DNA of 64,000 nt, from NCBI GenBank assembly GCA_023451375.1, contig JAEXZS010000061.1, forward strand, positions 60,442 through 124,441, in the 5' to 3' direction. This DNA comes from Pseudomonadota bacterium. Its GTDB lineage: Bacteria > Pseudomonadota > Alphaproteobacteria > Caulobacterales > Caulobacteraceae. Below the pieces are notes generated by a model that worked only from the letters and a program-made list of their open reading frames with translations, had not been told where the DNA came from and did not search any database. Shown here piece after piece: positions 20,017-29,461 of this stretch. How positions within the stretch are numbered: position 1 is the first letter of the stretch; every line of letters starts with the position of its first letter. The translations under genes were made by a program, and so were the position numbers.

Positions 20017-21023
20017 GCCGCCTCCATGGCCTCTAGGACCGCGCGCGCCGCGCGGTCCGTCTCGGCCAGGGGTTCGTAGGTCCAGTCTTCCAGCGTCCCG
20101 TGGAAAGGCCGCGCCGCGCCGTGCGCCTCGAGCTCGGCGTGCAGGCGCGCGAACTTGCCGCCGGGCTTCAGCGAAACCATCGGCAGGATATGGACCGGCT
20201 TGCCGGTGGAGGCCGCCTCTGCGGCCATGTTGGCGCTGTCCTCGGTGACCAGGATGTGATCGGCCGCGTGCAGGAAGGCGAACAGGGGATTGTCGCCTTC
20301 GCTGTCCCAGATCCAGCCCGGCAATGACGCCAGTCGTGGGGTCATAACCGCTTTCGCGGCCTGAGGGGTGCGACGTGAGAAGGTCAGCATCAGCGAGCCG
20401 CCGGCGGCCTCCACCGCCTGCGCTATATCCTCGGCCAGCGTCGCCGCATGGGTTTCGGTCAGGTCGAAGGCTTTCGAGCGCCCGCCGACCAGAACGGCCA
20501 CGCGCGGATGAGGCAGGTCCGCCAGCCGGTCCGCGAAGGCCGGCGCGGCTTCGACCAGACGCTCAGGCGTTACGCGGTGCGGCGATCCGGTGATCTCGAA
20601 CACGTTGTCGCCTGACAGGCCGTCATGCGCCGGCGCCACCACCATGTCGAGGCGACCGGTCGACCAGCGGGGATCCTGGGTCTGGACCACGAAGGTCCGC
20701 CCGCGGCTCCAGCCCTTCACGCGCACGGACAGCGGCAGGGTCGCCCGGCCGGCGGCGATCCACAGCTCGGGCCAGGGCGGCGTCAGCTTGTCGGAGGACG
20801 GGTCGAGCATCCCCGGCGTCTTCAACGCCGACGGCAGGCGATCGAACAGCCTGCGCCAGCGGATGCGCTTGACGGTGATCTCGGCGGAAGTCAGGCGCTG
20901 AACGGCCTCGGCCAGCCCCAGCGCCTGATTCTCGATGCCGGCGCGGCCGTCGGAGACGACCCAGATGCGCAGAGGCCCAGTCGAATGGGGACGAAAAGTC
21001 GTCCCCACCGGACTTACTTCCAC
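20007..21023 (-). CDS. Mitochondrial-fission ELM1-like family protein
   Basis: 338 residues of the PF06258 type, a bacterial family named after plant ELM1, with a glycosyltransferase-B-like fold and unknown bacterial function. Signatures are VVSDGRAGIENQALGLAEA near the N-terminus, GRATLPLS, VQTQDPR, AVLVGGRSKAFDL and LVTEDSANMAAEAASTGKPV. The start is a GTG at 21023 that overlaps the last codons of greA by 10 bases. A second GTG five codons later is an equal alternative. Co-orientation with greA suggests a shared transcript. The 3' end overlaps carB by 10 bases. Confidence 0.85.
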
Positions 21024-21487
21024 TCAACCTTGAGGATTTCGTAGGCCTTCACGCCGCCGGGGGTGTTGACCTCGACCACGTCGCCGACCTCCTTGGAGAT
21101 TAGGGCGCGGGCGATCGGCGAGGCGATGGAGATCTTGCCCTGCTTCACGTCGGCCTCGTGCTCGCCGACGATCTGGTAGCTGGCCTCCTCCTCGGTGTCC
21201 TCGTCCACCACGGTGACCGTGGCCCCGAACTTGACCTGGTCGCCCGAGAGCTTCGAGACGTCGATCACCTGGGCGCGGCTCAGCTTGTCCTCGATCTCGG
21301 CGATCTGCCCCTCGATCCAGCCCTGCCGCTCCTTGGCGGCGTGGTACTCGGCGTTCTCAGACAGGTCGCCGTGCTCGCGCGCCTCCGAGATGGCGGAGAT
21401 CACGCTCGGCCGCTCGACCGACTTCAGTTGCTTAAGTTGATCGTCGAGGACGCGGTAGCCCTCGGCCGTCATCGGCACTTTTTCCAT
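21014..21487 (-). CDS. greA: Transcription elongation factor GreA
   Basis: Stimulates RNA polymerase to cleave backtracked RNA. It has 157 residues, the standard length. The N-terminal coiled coil bears MTAEGYRVLDDQLKQL, ISEAREHGDLSENAEYHAAKE (with the acidic tip D and E residues) and EDKLSRAQVID. The C-terminal FKBP-like domain has FGATVTVVDEDT, SPIARALI and DVVEVNTPGG. It has its own likely promoter at 21577-21605 and is followed by the overlapping ELM1-like gene. Confidence 0.96.
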   Translation of the reverse strand: MEKVPMTAEGYRVLDDQLKQLKSVERPSVISAISEAREHGDLSENAEYHAAKERQGWIEGQIAEIEDKLSRAQVIDVSKLSGDQVKFGATVTVVDEDTEEEASYQIVGEHEADVKQGKISIASPIARALISKEVGDVVEVNTPGGVKAYEILKVEWK

Positions 21488-21576
21488 TGGTGTCGTGATT
21501 TTCTTGGTTTCGCCCGAGACAGGGAATGGGTACGCGACAATAGAAAAGGCCGCGGGGCGGGCGCGGCCGGGCGAAT

Positions 21577-21605
21577 AGACTAGGCCGCCGTGGGGCGAAA
21601 CTCAA
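21577..21605 (-). promoter_or_regulatory. Candidate greA promoter
   Basis: On the minus strand TTGAGT (21605-21600) and TAGTCT (21582-21577) are separated by 17 bp. This predicts a start near 21570 and an 80-base leader before the greA ATG at 21487. Confidence 0.45.
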
Positions 21606-21630
21606 GGGCTTCACCCCATTGCGTCGAGGA

Positions 21631-21825
21631 TCAGACTCGCGCGCCGTCCGCCCCGCCGCGACGACGGACGCGCTTGATCAGACTATAGGCCAGCCAGCCC
21701 AGGGCGGCGAGACCCAGTCCCATGAACAGGGCGGACGCCACGGCCGCGCCGACGGCCATGAAGGCGAGGACGAAGGCGACGGCCGCCAAAAGGGCGGCTA
21801 CGATCTGAACGGTGTGCATTTTCAT
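21631..21825 (-). CDS. Small membrane protein, 64 aa
   Basis: MKMHTVQIVAALLAAVAFVL begins a long hydrophobic region that makes two closely spaced membrane helices (about residues 7-50). A strongly basic tail containing IKRVRRRGG should be cytoplasmic. No family is recognised. GGGAC sits just before the first ATG, and a second ATG two codons later is an alternative. It lies between GST and greA on the same strand. Confidence 0.65.
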   Translation of the reverse strand: MKMHTVQIVAALLAAVAFVLAFMAVGAAVASALFMGLGLAALGWLAYSLIKRVRRRGGADGARV

Positions 21826-21868
21826 GTCCCGTTAACGTCCGCCGACACGCCGGGTTGCCGCCGGGCGA

Positions 21869-22534
21869 TCACGCGTAGGTGTAGGCGCCGCCACGCTCCA
21901 GCGCGCGGACGTAGGCCGGCCGCGCGTGGATTCGCTCCAGAAAGGCTTTCAGCCGGGGCTTCTCGGCCACCGCGAACGCCCGATCGGCCCCGGCTTCCAC
22001 GGGAAAGCTCATCATGATGTCGGCGGCCGAGAAGTCATCGCCGGCGAACCATGTGTGGCGCGACAGTTCGGCTTCCCAATAGTCCACATGGGTGCGGGTC
22101 TGCGGGTCGACGAAGCCGGTCTGGGCCTTGGCGGCGATGGCGCTGACCATCGGTCGCAACAGGGTCGGACTGCGGCGGGGCAGCATGCTGAACACCAGTT
22201 TCAGCAGCAGCGGCGGCATGGCCGAACCCTCGGCATAGTGCAGCCAGTAGGTCAGCCGCCGCGCCGCCTCCGTTCCCGCCGGCGGGCGCAGGCGGCCGTC
22301 GCCGTAGGTGTCGAGCAGATATTCCACCACCGCGCCGGTCTCGGCGACGGTGACGTCGGCGTCCCGCAGCACCGGCGACTTGCCGAGCGGGTGGACCGCC
22401 TTCAACTCGGGCGGCGCCAGCCGGGTGTTGGGATCGCGCTCATAGCGCTTCACCTCGTACTCGAGCCCAAGCTCCTCCAGCAGCCACAACACGCGCTGGG
22501 ATCGGCTGTCGGCGAGATGATGGATGATGATCAT
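21869..22534 (-). CDS. Glutathione S-transferase family protein
   Basis: 221 residues. The thioredoxin-like N-domain starts MIIIHHLADSRSQRVLWLLEEL, where SRSQR supplies the candidate catalytic Ser. It has the cis-Pro segment LGKSPVLRD and the glutathione-binding AETGAVVEYLL. The C-terminal helical domain has the N-capping FSAADIMMSFPVE motif. Such proteins conjugate or reduce electrophiles with glutathione. The particular substrate is unknown. AACCGGAG precedes the ATG by a suitable distance. Confidence 0.92.
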   Translation of the reverse strand: MIIIHHLADSRSQRVLWLLEELGLEYEVKRYERDPNTRLAPPELKAVHPLGKSPVLRDADVTVAETGAVVEYLLDTYGDGRLRPPAGTEAARRLTYWLHYAEGSAMPPLLLKLVFSMLPRRSPTLLRPMVSAIAAKAQTGFVDPQTRTHVDYWEAELSRHTWFAGDDFSAADIMMSFPVEAGADRAFAVAEKPRLKAFLERIHARPAYVRALERGGAYTYA

Positions 22535-22593
22535 GGCGGCGCTCCGGTTAGTCCGCCGCTATAGCCGAGCCCAGGCCGCCGACCCAGAGCCGT

Positions 22594-22797
22594 TCACCTG
22601 GGCTTGCGGCCGCTCCAGCGTGCGCGGGGCGCGGGTCGCGCCTTCGCCGGCCCCCGCTTCTCCTGGCGGCTGCGCCAGACCTCGTAGGCCAGGGTCGCCA
22701 GCGCCAGCTTGCCGGCGTGGCGGCCCGCGACGCGGCGCCCGCCTCTGGACAACAGCAGGCCGCCGACGAGGGGAACCAGTTTGTGCATGCGGATCAT
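22594..22797 (-). CDS. Small basic protein, 67 aa
   Basis: MIRMHKLVPLVGGLLLSRGG suggests a short hydrophobic N-terminal segment, followed by a very Arg/Lys-rich tail. GGAGACTTGAACC precedes the ATG at 22797, a good ribosome binding site, which is the main support. No known family is recognised. It is divergent from the symporter gene at 22945. Confidence 0.5.
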   Translation of the reverse strand: MIRMHKLVPLVGGLLLSRGGRRVAGRHAGKLALATLAYEVWRSRQEKRGPAKARPAPRARWSGRKPR

Positions 22798-22914
22798 GGT
22801 TCAAGTCTCCTTCCACACCTGAACGCGCCCAGGCCCCGGCCGTTCGCGACCGCGACCATCCGTCAGGCGCGGCCGACGCCTCGACGGGCGTCACTCGCGA
22901 GGTTTTCGGAAGCC

Positions 22915-22938
22915 TTGCCCGGCGACCGGTGCTAGCGG
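22915..22938 (+). promoter_or_regulatory. Candidate promoter of the symporter gene
   Basis: TTGCCC (22915-22920) is followed after 10 bases by GCTAGC (22931-22936). This resembles the Caulobacterales housekeeping pattern of TTG-type -35 and GCTA-type -10. It would give a start very close to the ATG at 22945, so the mRNA could be almost leaderless. Confidence 0.4.
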
Positions 22939-22944
22939 TGCGTC

Positions 22945-24237
22945 ATGATCCGATCGCGCGTCGCCAGTTTCTTTTCCTCGCTGAGCTTCTTCGTCATCGC
23001 CGCCCTGGTCGCCGGGGTGTTGGTGGGGGCGGCGGCGCAGAACGCCGAGGCGCCCGCCGTCGTCTCCGGTTTGGGCGTCATCGAGGCCTTGGGTCAGGTC
23101 TGGCTGAACGCCCTGCGTATGACTGTGATTCCCCTGGTGTTCAGCCTGCTGGTGACCGGCATCGTCTCGATCGCCGACGCAGCCGCCACGGGTCGGATGG
23201 CCGGACGCGCCCTGCTGGTCTTCGCGGTCCTCCTGGTCTCGGCCACGGTATACGCCATCCTCGCCGGGCTGGGACTGCTGCAGCTGTGGCCTATCGACCC
23301 CGCCGCCGGCGCGGCCCTGCTGGCGGGCGTCCCCGCCGACGCGGCCGAGACCGTGGGCGCCGCCGCCCAGACGGACGGCCTTCAGGCCTTCCTCGCCAGC
23401 CTGGCGCCCGCCAATCTGATCCGCGCGGCGGCAGAGGACGGGGTCCTGGCCGTGGTGGTGTTCGCCATAGCCTTCGGCTTCGCGGCCAGCCGTGTGCGCG
23501 AAGACCTGCGCCGTCCGCTGGCCACCTTCTTCGAGGCGGTGGCCGAGACCATGGTGGTGATCGTCCACTGGGTGCTGCTGGCGGCGCCCTTCGGGGTTTT
23601 CGCCCTGGCGTTGGGGGTCGGCCTGCGCGCCGGACTGGGCGTGGCGGGGACGCTGGGCCACTACGTCGCCATCGTCTGCCTGAGCCAGATCGGACTGATC
23701 GCGCTGACCTTCCTGATCGCCGTCCTTTGGGGTCGCATCCGGCCCGCGCGGTTCGCCCGCGCGGCGGCGCCGGCCCTGGTTGTGGCTGTCTCGACCCAGT
23801 CGTCGCTGGCCAGCCTGCCGGTGATGATCGAGCGTGCGCGGGACTGGCTGGGCGTGCCCCAGGCGACGGCGGGGCTCGTGCTGCCGCTGGCCGTCGCCGT
23901 CTTCCGCCTGACCAGCCCCGTGGCGAACCTGGCCGTCTGCCTCTACGTCGCTCAGCTTTATGGCGTGGAGCCGAGCCTGCCCACGCTGATCGCGGGCGGG
24001 GTGACGGCCTTCGCGGTGTCGATCGCCTCGGTCGGCCTGCCGGGACAGGTCAGCTTCTTCGCCGCCATCGGACCGATCTGTCTGGCGATGGGCCTGCCCC
24101 TGGGGGTGCTGCCGCTGCTGCTGGCGGTGGAGGTCATCCCCGACATCCTGCGCACCGTGGGCAATGTCACCGCCGACCTGACCGCCGTCCGCATCGTCAA
24201 CGGCCCCGACCACTCCGAGGAGGCCGAGCCCGCCTGA
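22945..24237 (+). CDS. Dicarboxylate/amino acid:cation symporter (DAACS)
   Basis: 430 residues with about eight hydrophobic helices and two re-entrant-loop regions. Diagnostic segments are LNALRMTVIPLVFSLLVTGI, the serine-rich hairpin VSTQSSLASLP (equivalent to the SSSxxTLP tip of glutamate transporters), and the VFRLTSPVANLAVCLYVA region of TM7. These proteins import C4-dicarboxylates, glutamate or aspartate with Na+ or H+. The substrate cannot be decided. An MscS gene follows 36 bases downstream. Confidence 0.9.
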   Translation: MIRSRVASFFSSLSFFVIAALVAGVLVGAAAQNAEAPAVVSGLGVIEALGQVWLNALRMTVIPLVFSLLVTGIVSIADAAATGRMAGRALLVFAVLLVSATVYAILAGLGLLQLWPIDPAAGAALLAGVPADAAETVGAAAQTDGLQAFLASLAPANLIRAAAEDGVLAVVVFAIAFGFAASRVREDLRRPLATFFEAVAETMVVIVHWVLLAAPFGVFALALGVGLRAGLGVAGTLGHYVAIVCLSQIGLIALTFLIAVLWGRIRPARFARAAAPALVVAVSTQSSLASLPVMIERARDWLGVPQATAGLVLPLAVAVFRLTSPVANLAVCLYVAQLYGVEPSLPTLIAGGVTAFAVSIASVGLPGQVSFFAAIGPICLAMGLPLGVLPLLLAVEVIPDILRTVGNVTADLTAVRIVNGPDHSEEAEPA

Positions 24238-24273
24238 ACGGAACCTTGGCCGTTCGCCGCGCGCTGTTGAACC

Positions 24274-25308
24274 ATGAACCCGATCGCCCCGTTCGATCTG
24301 TCGAAGCTCGAGCATTCGTCCCTGACCCGGTTCGCCGGGGCGAACATCACCGTCGGGGGCCTGATCAGCGCCGCCGTCATCCTGCTGGCCGCCTTCGCCC
24401 TGAGTTGGATCGTCACCCGCGCCTTGCGGCGCGTGCGTGAACGGGCCGACCGCGGCCGTCAGGCGGTGTATCTGCTGGAGCGGCTGACCGGATACGCCAT
24501 CATCGTCTTCGGCGTGATCTCGGCCCTGTCGGCGGCCGGGCTGAACCTGTCGTCACTGGCGGTCTTCGCCGGCGCGCTGGGCATCGGGGTGGGCCTGGGC
24601 CTGCAGGGGGTGGTGAAGGAGTTCGTCTCGGGCCTGTTCCTGATCTTCGACCGGATGGTTTCGGTCGGCGACTACATCGAGATCGAGGACATCGGCATCC
24701 GGGGCGCCATCATGGAGATCGGCCCGCGCGCCACCCGCGTCCGCACCAACGACAACGTCAACGTCCTGGTCCCCAACTCGCGCCTGATCGAGCAGCCGGT
24801 CACCAATTGGACGCTGAAGGGCGACACGCGGCGCATCCATGTGCCTTTCGCCGTCGCCTACGGCACGGATCGCGGCAAGGTCCGCGAGGCCGTGCTCGCC
24901 GCCGCCCGCGCCAGCCCCTTCACCCTGCCGGAGACCGACGCGCGCAAGAGCCAGGTCTGGCTGGTGTCCTTCGGCGATCGCGGGCTGGATTTCGAACTGC
25001 TGGTCTGGCCCACGCGCGAAGCCGTCAAGCGGCCCGCCGCCATGCACGCCGCCTATACCTGGCTGATCGCAGACGCCCTGGACGCCGCGGGGATCGAGGT
25101 GCCCTTCCCGCAGACCGATCTGCGCATCCGCAGCGCCTTCGGTCTCGAGGGCGACGACGCCCTGCGCCGGCTGGGGTACGGCAAGGGGGCGCCGCCGCGT
25201 CCCGCCGCCCCGGGCTCGAGCCGCCCCACCGCCAACGACGCCGCCGAGGACGTCATGGCCAAACGCCGCGACGAAGACCCGCTGGAGCCCGACCAGCCGC
25301 CGGGTTGA
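24274..25308 (+). CDS. MscS-family mechanosensitive channel
   Basis: 344 residues. Three membrane helices lie within about residues 25-125. The pore-lining TM3 is VFAGALGIGVGLGLQGVVKEFVSGLFLIFD, with the Gly/Ala packing pattern of MscS. The beta domain has GDYIEIEDIGIRGAIMEIGPRATRVRT and VLVPNSRLIEQPVTNW, followed by the alpha/beta vestibule domain. The last 50 residues are a charged, Pro-rich tail. Such channels release solutes on hypo-osmotic shock. The gene ends two bases from the nagE-like stop. Confidence 0.94.
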   Translation: MNPIAPFDLSKLEHSSLTRFAGANITVGGLISAAVILLAAFALSWIVTRALRRVRERADRGRQAVYLLERLTGYAIIVFGVISALSAAGLNLSSLAVFAGALGIGVGLGLQGVVKEFVSGLFLIFDRMVSVGDYIEIEDIGIRGAIMEIGPRATRVRTNDNVNVLVPNSRLIEQPVTNWTLKGDTRRIHVPFAVAYGTDRGKVREAVLAAARASPFTLPETDARKSQVWLVSFGDRGLDFELLVWPTREAVKRPAAMHAAYTWLIADALDAAGIEVPFPQTDLRIRSAFGLEGDDALRRLGYGKGAPPRPAAPGSSRPTANDAAEDVMAKRRDEDPLEPDQPPG

Positions 25309-25310
25309 CG

Positions 25311-26948
25311 TCAGCCGGTCAGTATCTGCAAGCGAAGCGGCCCGGTGCGCGCGAACCCCCGGCCGACGCCTTCCAGCGCCGCGTCCTCCGCTTCGGACCT
25401 CAGCGTGACGCACAGCCGTCCCGCCTGGCGCCGCACCGTCTCGATGTTTCCCGCCCCGCCGAGGACCGCCAGCCATTCGGCGGGCAAAGCCGGCGCCGCC
25501 GACGGGGCCGCGTTCGCCAGGGCGTCGCGGATGTCTGACGCCACCCCGTCGGCGCTGGGTCCCAGGACCACCTGCAGGGCGTCGGGCGCCGGCGAGATCA
25601 CGCCCCTGGCCCCCAGTCGCTTCAGCCCCGCCTCATCGACCGCGTCACGACTGGCCACGGTCAGCCGGAGCCGGGTCGTGCAGGCCGAGACGGCGCGCAG
25701 GTTGGCCCGTCCGCCCAGGGCGGCGATGAAGGCCTCGGCGCGATCGCCGACGGCCGGAGCGGGCGTCGCCGCCACGGGGTCGTCCTCGCGCCCGGGCGTC
25801 TTGAGGTCCAGCCCCTGGATGAACCCCCGAAACAGGCCGTAGTAGAGGCCGAAATAGACCAGCCCCACGGGGATCAGCAGCCACGGCCGCGTCGACTTGC
25901 CGAAGTTCAGCACATAGTCGAACAGGCCCGCCGAGAAGGTGAAGCCCAGCCGCACCCCCAACAGGTCCATCACCACCATGGCCACGCCGGTCAGCACCGC
26001 ATGGATGGCGTAGAGGACCGGGGCCAGGAACATGAAGGTGAACTCGATCGGCTCGGTCACTCCGGTAAGGAAGGCCGTCAGGGCCAGGGACCCCAACATG
26101 CCGCCCACCGCCTTGCGCCGGTCCGGACGCGCGGCGTGGTACATGGCCAGGCAGGCGGCGGGCAGGCCGAACATGATCACCGCGAAATGGCCGCTCATGA
26201 AGACGCCGGCGCTCGGATCGCCGGCGAAGAAGCGGTTCAGGTCTCCAGTCGCGCCGTTGTACTCGCCGACGATGAACCAGGCGACGTTGTTCAGGATGTG
26301 GTGCAGGCCGGTGATGATCAGCAGCCGGTTCAACAGGCCGTAGACGAACAGGCCGATCTCGCCCGAGCCGACCACCGCCCGGCTGAACACGTCGATGGCG
26401 TGATCGATCGCCGCGAACGACAGCCCCACCATCGCCGCCAGGACCAGCGCCGCCAGGCCCGACGCGATCGGCACGAACCGTCGCCCGCCGAAGAAGGCCA
26501 GGTATTCGGGCAGCTTCAGGGTCGAGAAACGATTGTAGAAGTCCCCGGCGATCAGGCCCGAGACGATGCCGATCGGCACCCCCAGCCGCGCCATCGCCTG
26601 GTCCTTGAAGCCTGTGGCGGCCGCGTCCGCGGCCTCTCCGGCCAGACCCGCCACGACTTCCGGCGGCACGGCCAGCAGCACCTTGGCCGCCTCGACGGTG
26701 ATCAGATAGCCGACGACGCCGGCCAGCCCCGCCGCGCCGTTGTTGTCGCGCGCCAGTCCGACCGCCACGCCCACGGCGAACAGCAGGCCGAGGTTGGAGA
26801 AGACCGCCTGCCCCGCCGCCGACACGAAGGCGATGTCGAACAGGTCCGGCTGGCCCAGCCGCAGCAGCAGGCCCGCCACAGGCAGGACGGCGATGGGCAG
26901 CATCAGGGCGCGGCCGAGCGGCTGCAGGCTGGACAATCCGATCTTCAT
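25311..26948 (-). CDS. nagE: GlcNAc-type PTS permease EIIC-EIIB with a second, degenerate EIIB
   Basis: 545 residues. The EIIC domain (about 1-390) starts MKIGLSSLQPLGRALMLPIAVLPVAGLL and has the GlcNAc/glucose-type LTGVTEPIEFTFMFLAP loop. EIIB (about 405-475) has the phosphorylation site C423 in SACTTRLRLTV. A third part (about 490-545) repeats the EIIB pattern (AVLGGAGNIETV, then GRLCVTLRS) but has Gln where the Cys should be. The ATG at 26948 overlaps the upstream PTS gene by four bases. Substrate assignment as GlcNAc rests on the neighbouring nag and GH20 genes. Confidence 0.9.
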   Translation of the reverse strand: MKIGLSSLQPLGRALMLPIAVLPVAGLLLRLGQPDLFDIAFVSAAGQAVFSNLGLLFAVGVAVGLARDNNGAAGLAGVVGYLITVEAAKVLLAVPPEVVAGLAGEAADAAATGFKDQAMARLGVPIGIVSGLIAGDFYNRFSTLKLPEYLAFFGGRRFVPIASGLAALVLAAMVGLSFAAIDHAIDVFSRAVVGSGEIGLFVYGLLNRLLIITGLHHILNNVAWFIVGEYNGATGDLNRFFAGDPSAGVFMSGHFAVIMFGLPAACLAMYHAARPDRRKAVGGMLGSLALTAFLTGVTEPIEFTFMFLAPVLYAIHAVLTGVAMVVMDLLGVRLGFTFSAGLFDYVLNFGKSTRPWLLIPVGLVYFGLYYGLFRGFIQGLDLKTPGREDDPVAATPAPAVGDRAEAFIAALGGRANLRAVSACTTRLRLTVASRDAVDEAGLKRLGARGVISPAPDALQVVLGPSADGVASDIRDALANAAPSAAPALPAEWLAVLGGAGNIETVRRQAGRLCVTLRSEAEDAALEGVGRGFARTGPLRLQILTG

Positions 26949-29461
26949 GCGACGGCTCCCAGGCGGGATTGAAGGGCGGCGATGCGCTCGGCGGCTAGGG
27001 CGCGCACGGCCTCGGCGCTGTCCTGGCCCAAGGCTTCGACAGCCAGGCGGCGGCAATCGTCCATCGTCAGGCGACGGACCAGGGCCTTGACCTCGGCGAC
27101 CATGGCGGGCGCCGCCGACAGTTCACGCACGCCCAGGCCGATCAGGATCGGCGCGGCCAGCAGGTCCGAGGCCAGGCCGCCGCAGACGCCGATCCATTTC
27201 AACGACGCCGCCCCTTCCGTCGCCTGGGCGATCAGGCGCAGCACCGCCGGATGGAGGCTGTCCAGCTGGGCGGCCAGGGCCGAATTCTGGCGGTCCATGG
27301 CCAGGGCGTACTGGGTCAGGTCGTTGGTGCCGATGGAGATGAAGTCGATCGCGGGCGCCAGTCGGTCCACCGTCATGGCGGCGGCGGGCGTCTCGATCAT
27401 CACGCCCAGGACCGGACTGACGCCGCCGGTTTCCGCGACCGCGACCTCCAGCAGGGCGCGCACCTGCCGCACCTCCGCGACGGAGGCGATCATCGGCAGC
27501 ATGACGGCGACGGTCCCCTTCGACCGCACGCGGCAAACGGCGCGCAACTGGGTCAGCAGGATGTCGGGGCGATGCAGGCCGGAGCGGACGCCCCGCAGGC
27601 CCAGCGCCGGGTTCTCTTCCGGCGGCGTCGGCAGGTAGGACAGCGGCTTGTCGCCCCCGGCGTCCAGGGTGCGGATGATCAGCGGCCGGCCGTCCAGGGC
27701 GTCGGCGATGGCCTGGTACTGGACCCGCTGCTCGTCCTCGCTCGGAGCCGTCTCGCGCTCCAGGAAGAGGAACTCGGTGCGCAGCAGGCCGCAGCCCTCG
27801 GCTCCTCCCTGCACGGCGGGCGCGGCTTCGGCGGCGTCGCCCAGGTTGGCGAAGACTTCGACGCGCGCCCCGTCGGCCGTGTGGCAGACGTCCAGAGCCT
27901 GGGCTCGGGCGTCAGCGCGGCGTCGCGCCAGGGCGGCGGCGGCGCTTTGGGCGGCGGCCTGTCGGGCGGCCGACGGATGCGCGATCAGGCGGCGCCCGTC
28001 GGCGTCCAGCACCACCAGCGCCCCGTCTTCCACCCGTTCCAGTCCTTCACCCACCGCCACCAGCGCCGGCAGCCCCATGGCGGCGGCCAGGATGGCGACG
28101 TGGGACGTCGGGCCGCCCCGCGCCGTGCACAGACCGGCGACCTCCACCGTATCCAAGGCCATCAGTTGCGACGGCAACAGATCGTCCGCGACGATGATCG
28201 AGCCCGGCCCCAGCGCCGGCGGCGCTGGCGGCGGCGCGCCGGTCAGTTCCGTCAGCACCTGCCGCTCCAGGTCCAGCAGGTCGTCGGCGCGTTCGGCCAT
28301 GCGCCGGTCGCCCATGGCCTGGAACATCTCGGCGCCCGCCCGCGTGGCGGCGCGCCAGCCGAACCCGGCGCTGCGCCCTTCGGCGATGGCCTGTTCGGCC
28401 CCTGCGAGCAGGCCGGGATCGTCGAGGAAGGCCAGGTGCGCGGCCATGATCGCGCGACGCTGGGCCGATCCACTGGCCGCCGCCTCCGCGACGCGGGCGC
28501 GCACCGCGCCGAGCGCCTCATGAAGGGCGCGCGTCTCGACGGCGACGCCCTGACCCTCCTCCGGCGCGGCGATCTCCATCTGGCGCAGGCGCACGGCCCG
28601 GCCGATGACCAGGCCGGGTGCGGCGAGAACCCCCGACAGGATCAGTTCGCCGTCCTCGCCGAGGATCGGTTGGACGGCTGGGGCGACGAGCGGCGCGGTC
28701 GGTTCCACGCCTGCGTCTTCCAGACCAGCCGCGATCAGCGCGGCCAACGCCTCCAGGGCCGCCTTGGCCTGGGGTCCGGATGCGGTCAGGCGAAGCTCGT
28801 CGCCGTCCTGGACGCCGAGGCCCATCATGGCGACCAGGCTGGTCGCGTCCGCCTGGCGCTGTCCGGCGTGCAGGATCACGCGCGCATCGAAACCCTTGGC
28901 GCAGGCGACGATGCGGGCCGCGGGCCGCGCGTGCAGGCCATGCGGCAGCGGCGCGCGGACGCTGCGGACGACGGCCGCCCCTGACGCGTCCGTCGTCGGC
29001 GCCTGTTCCACGACCACGCTCAGGATCGCCTCGCCCGCCGCCACCCGGCGGCCCGGCGACAGCGGTCGCACCGCCGCGCCGCCGCCGACCACGACGACCG
29101 GCGACATCAGGCTCTTCGCTCCGTCGGCGATGATGTCGAGGTCCAGCGTCAGCAGCGGATCGCCCGCCCTGACCCGGGCGCCCTCGGCGGCATGGACGGT
29201 GAAGCCCGCGCCGTTCAGGGCGACGGTCTCAAGCCCGACGTGGATCAGCACCTCCACGCCGTCGTCCGCGCGGATCGTCACCGCGTGTCGGCTGGCGGGC
29301 AGCCCGACAACCACCCCGTCGAACGGCGCGCGGACCACGGCGTCGGTCGGATCCACCGCGACGCCCTCGCCCACCATGCCGCCGGCGAAGGCTTGGTCGG
29401 GAACCTCGGCCAGCGGCGCCAGCCAGCCGGCCATGGGCGACAGGACCAGGCGTTCGCTCAC
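26945..29461 (-). CDS. nagF: Fused PTS protein EIIA-HPr-EI
   Basis: 838 residues carrying all soluble phosphotransfer steps. EIIA of the glucose type (about 1-155) has H59 and phospho-acceptor H74 in VLIHVGLETV. HPr (about 160-250) has H177 in PHGLHARPA. Enzyme I (about 270-838) has the active His H454 in GGPTSHVAILAAAMG, plus LLRTEFLFLERE, the PEP-binding SIGTNDLTQY and a C-terminal Cys in GVCGGLASD. The start is a GTG at 29461 overlapping the hexosaminidase stop (GTGA). With the adjacent EIICB it forms a self-sufficient PTS. The symbol follows usage for fused GlcNAc PTS proteins. Confidence 0.92.
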   Translation of the reverse strand: MSERLVLSPMAGWLAPLAEVPDQAFAGGMVGEGVAVDPTDAVVRAPFDGVVVGLPASRHAVTIRADDGVEVLIHVGLETVALNGAGFTVHAAEGARVRAGDPLLTLDLDIIADGAKSLMSPVVVVGGGAAVRPLSPGRRVAAGEAILSVVVEQAPTTDASGAAVVRSVRAPLPHGLHARPAARIVACAKGFDARVILHAGQRQADATSLVAMMGLGVQDGDELRLTASGPQAKAALEALAALIAAGLEDAGVEPTAPLVAPAVQPILGEDGELILSGVLAAPGLVIGRAVRLRQMEIAAPEEGQGVAVETRALHEALGAVRARVAEAAASGSAQRRAIMAAHLAFLDDPGLLAGAEQAIAEGRSAGFGWRAATRAGAEMFQAMGDRRMAERADDLLDLERQVLTELTGAPPPAPPALGPGSIIVADDLLPSQLMALDTVEVAGLCTARGGPTSHVAILAAAMGLPALVAVGEGLERVEDGALVVLDADGRRLIAHPSAARQAAAQSAAAALARRRADARAQALDVCHTADGARVEVFANLGDAAEAAPAVQGGAEGCGLLRTEFLFLERETAPSEDEQRVQYQAIADALDGRPLIIRTLDAGGDKPLSYLPTPPEENPALGLRGVRSGLHRPDILLTQLRAVCRVRSKGTVAVMLPMIASVAEVRQVRALLEVAVAETGGVSPVLGVMIETPAAAMTVDRLAPAIDFISIGTNDLTQYALAMDRQNSALAAQLDSLHPAVLRLIAQATEGAASLKWIGVCGGLASDLLAAPILIGLGVRELSAAPAMVAEVKALVRRLTMDDCRRLAVEALGQDSAEAVRALAAERIAALQSRLGAVA

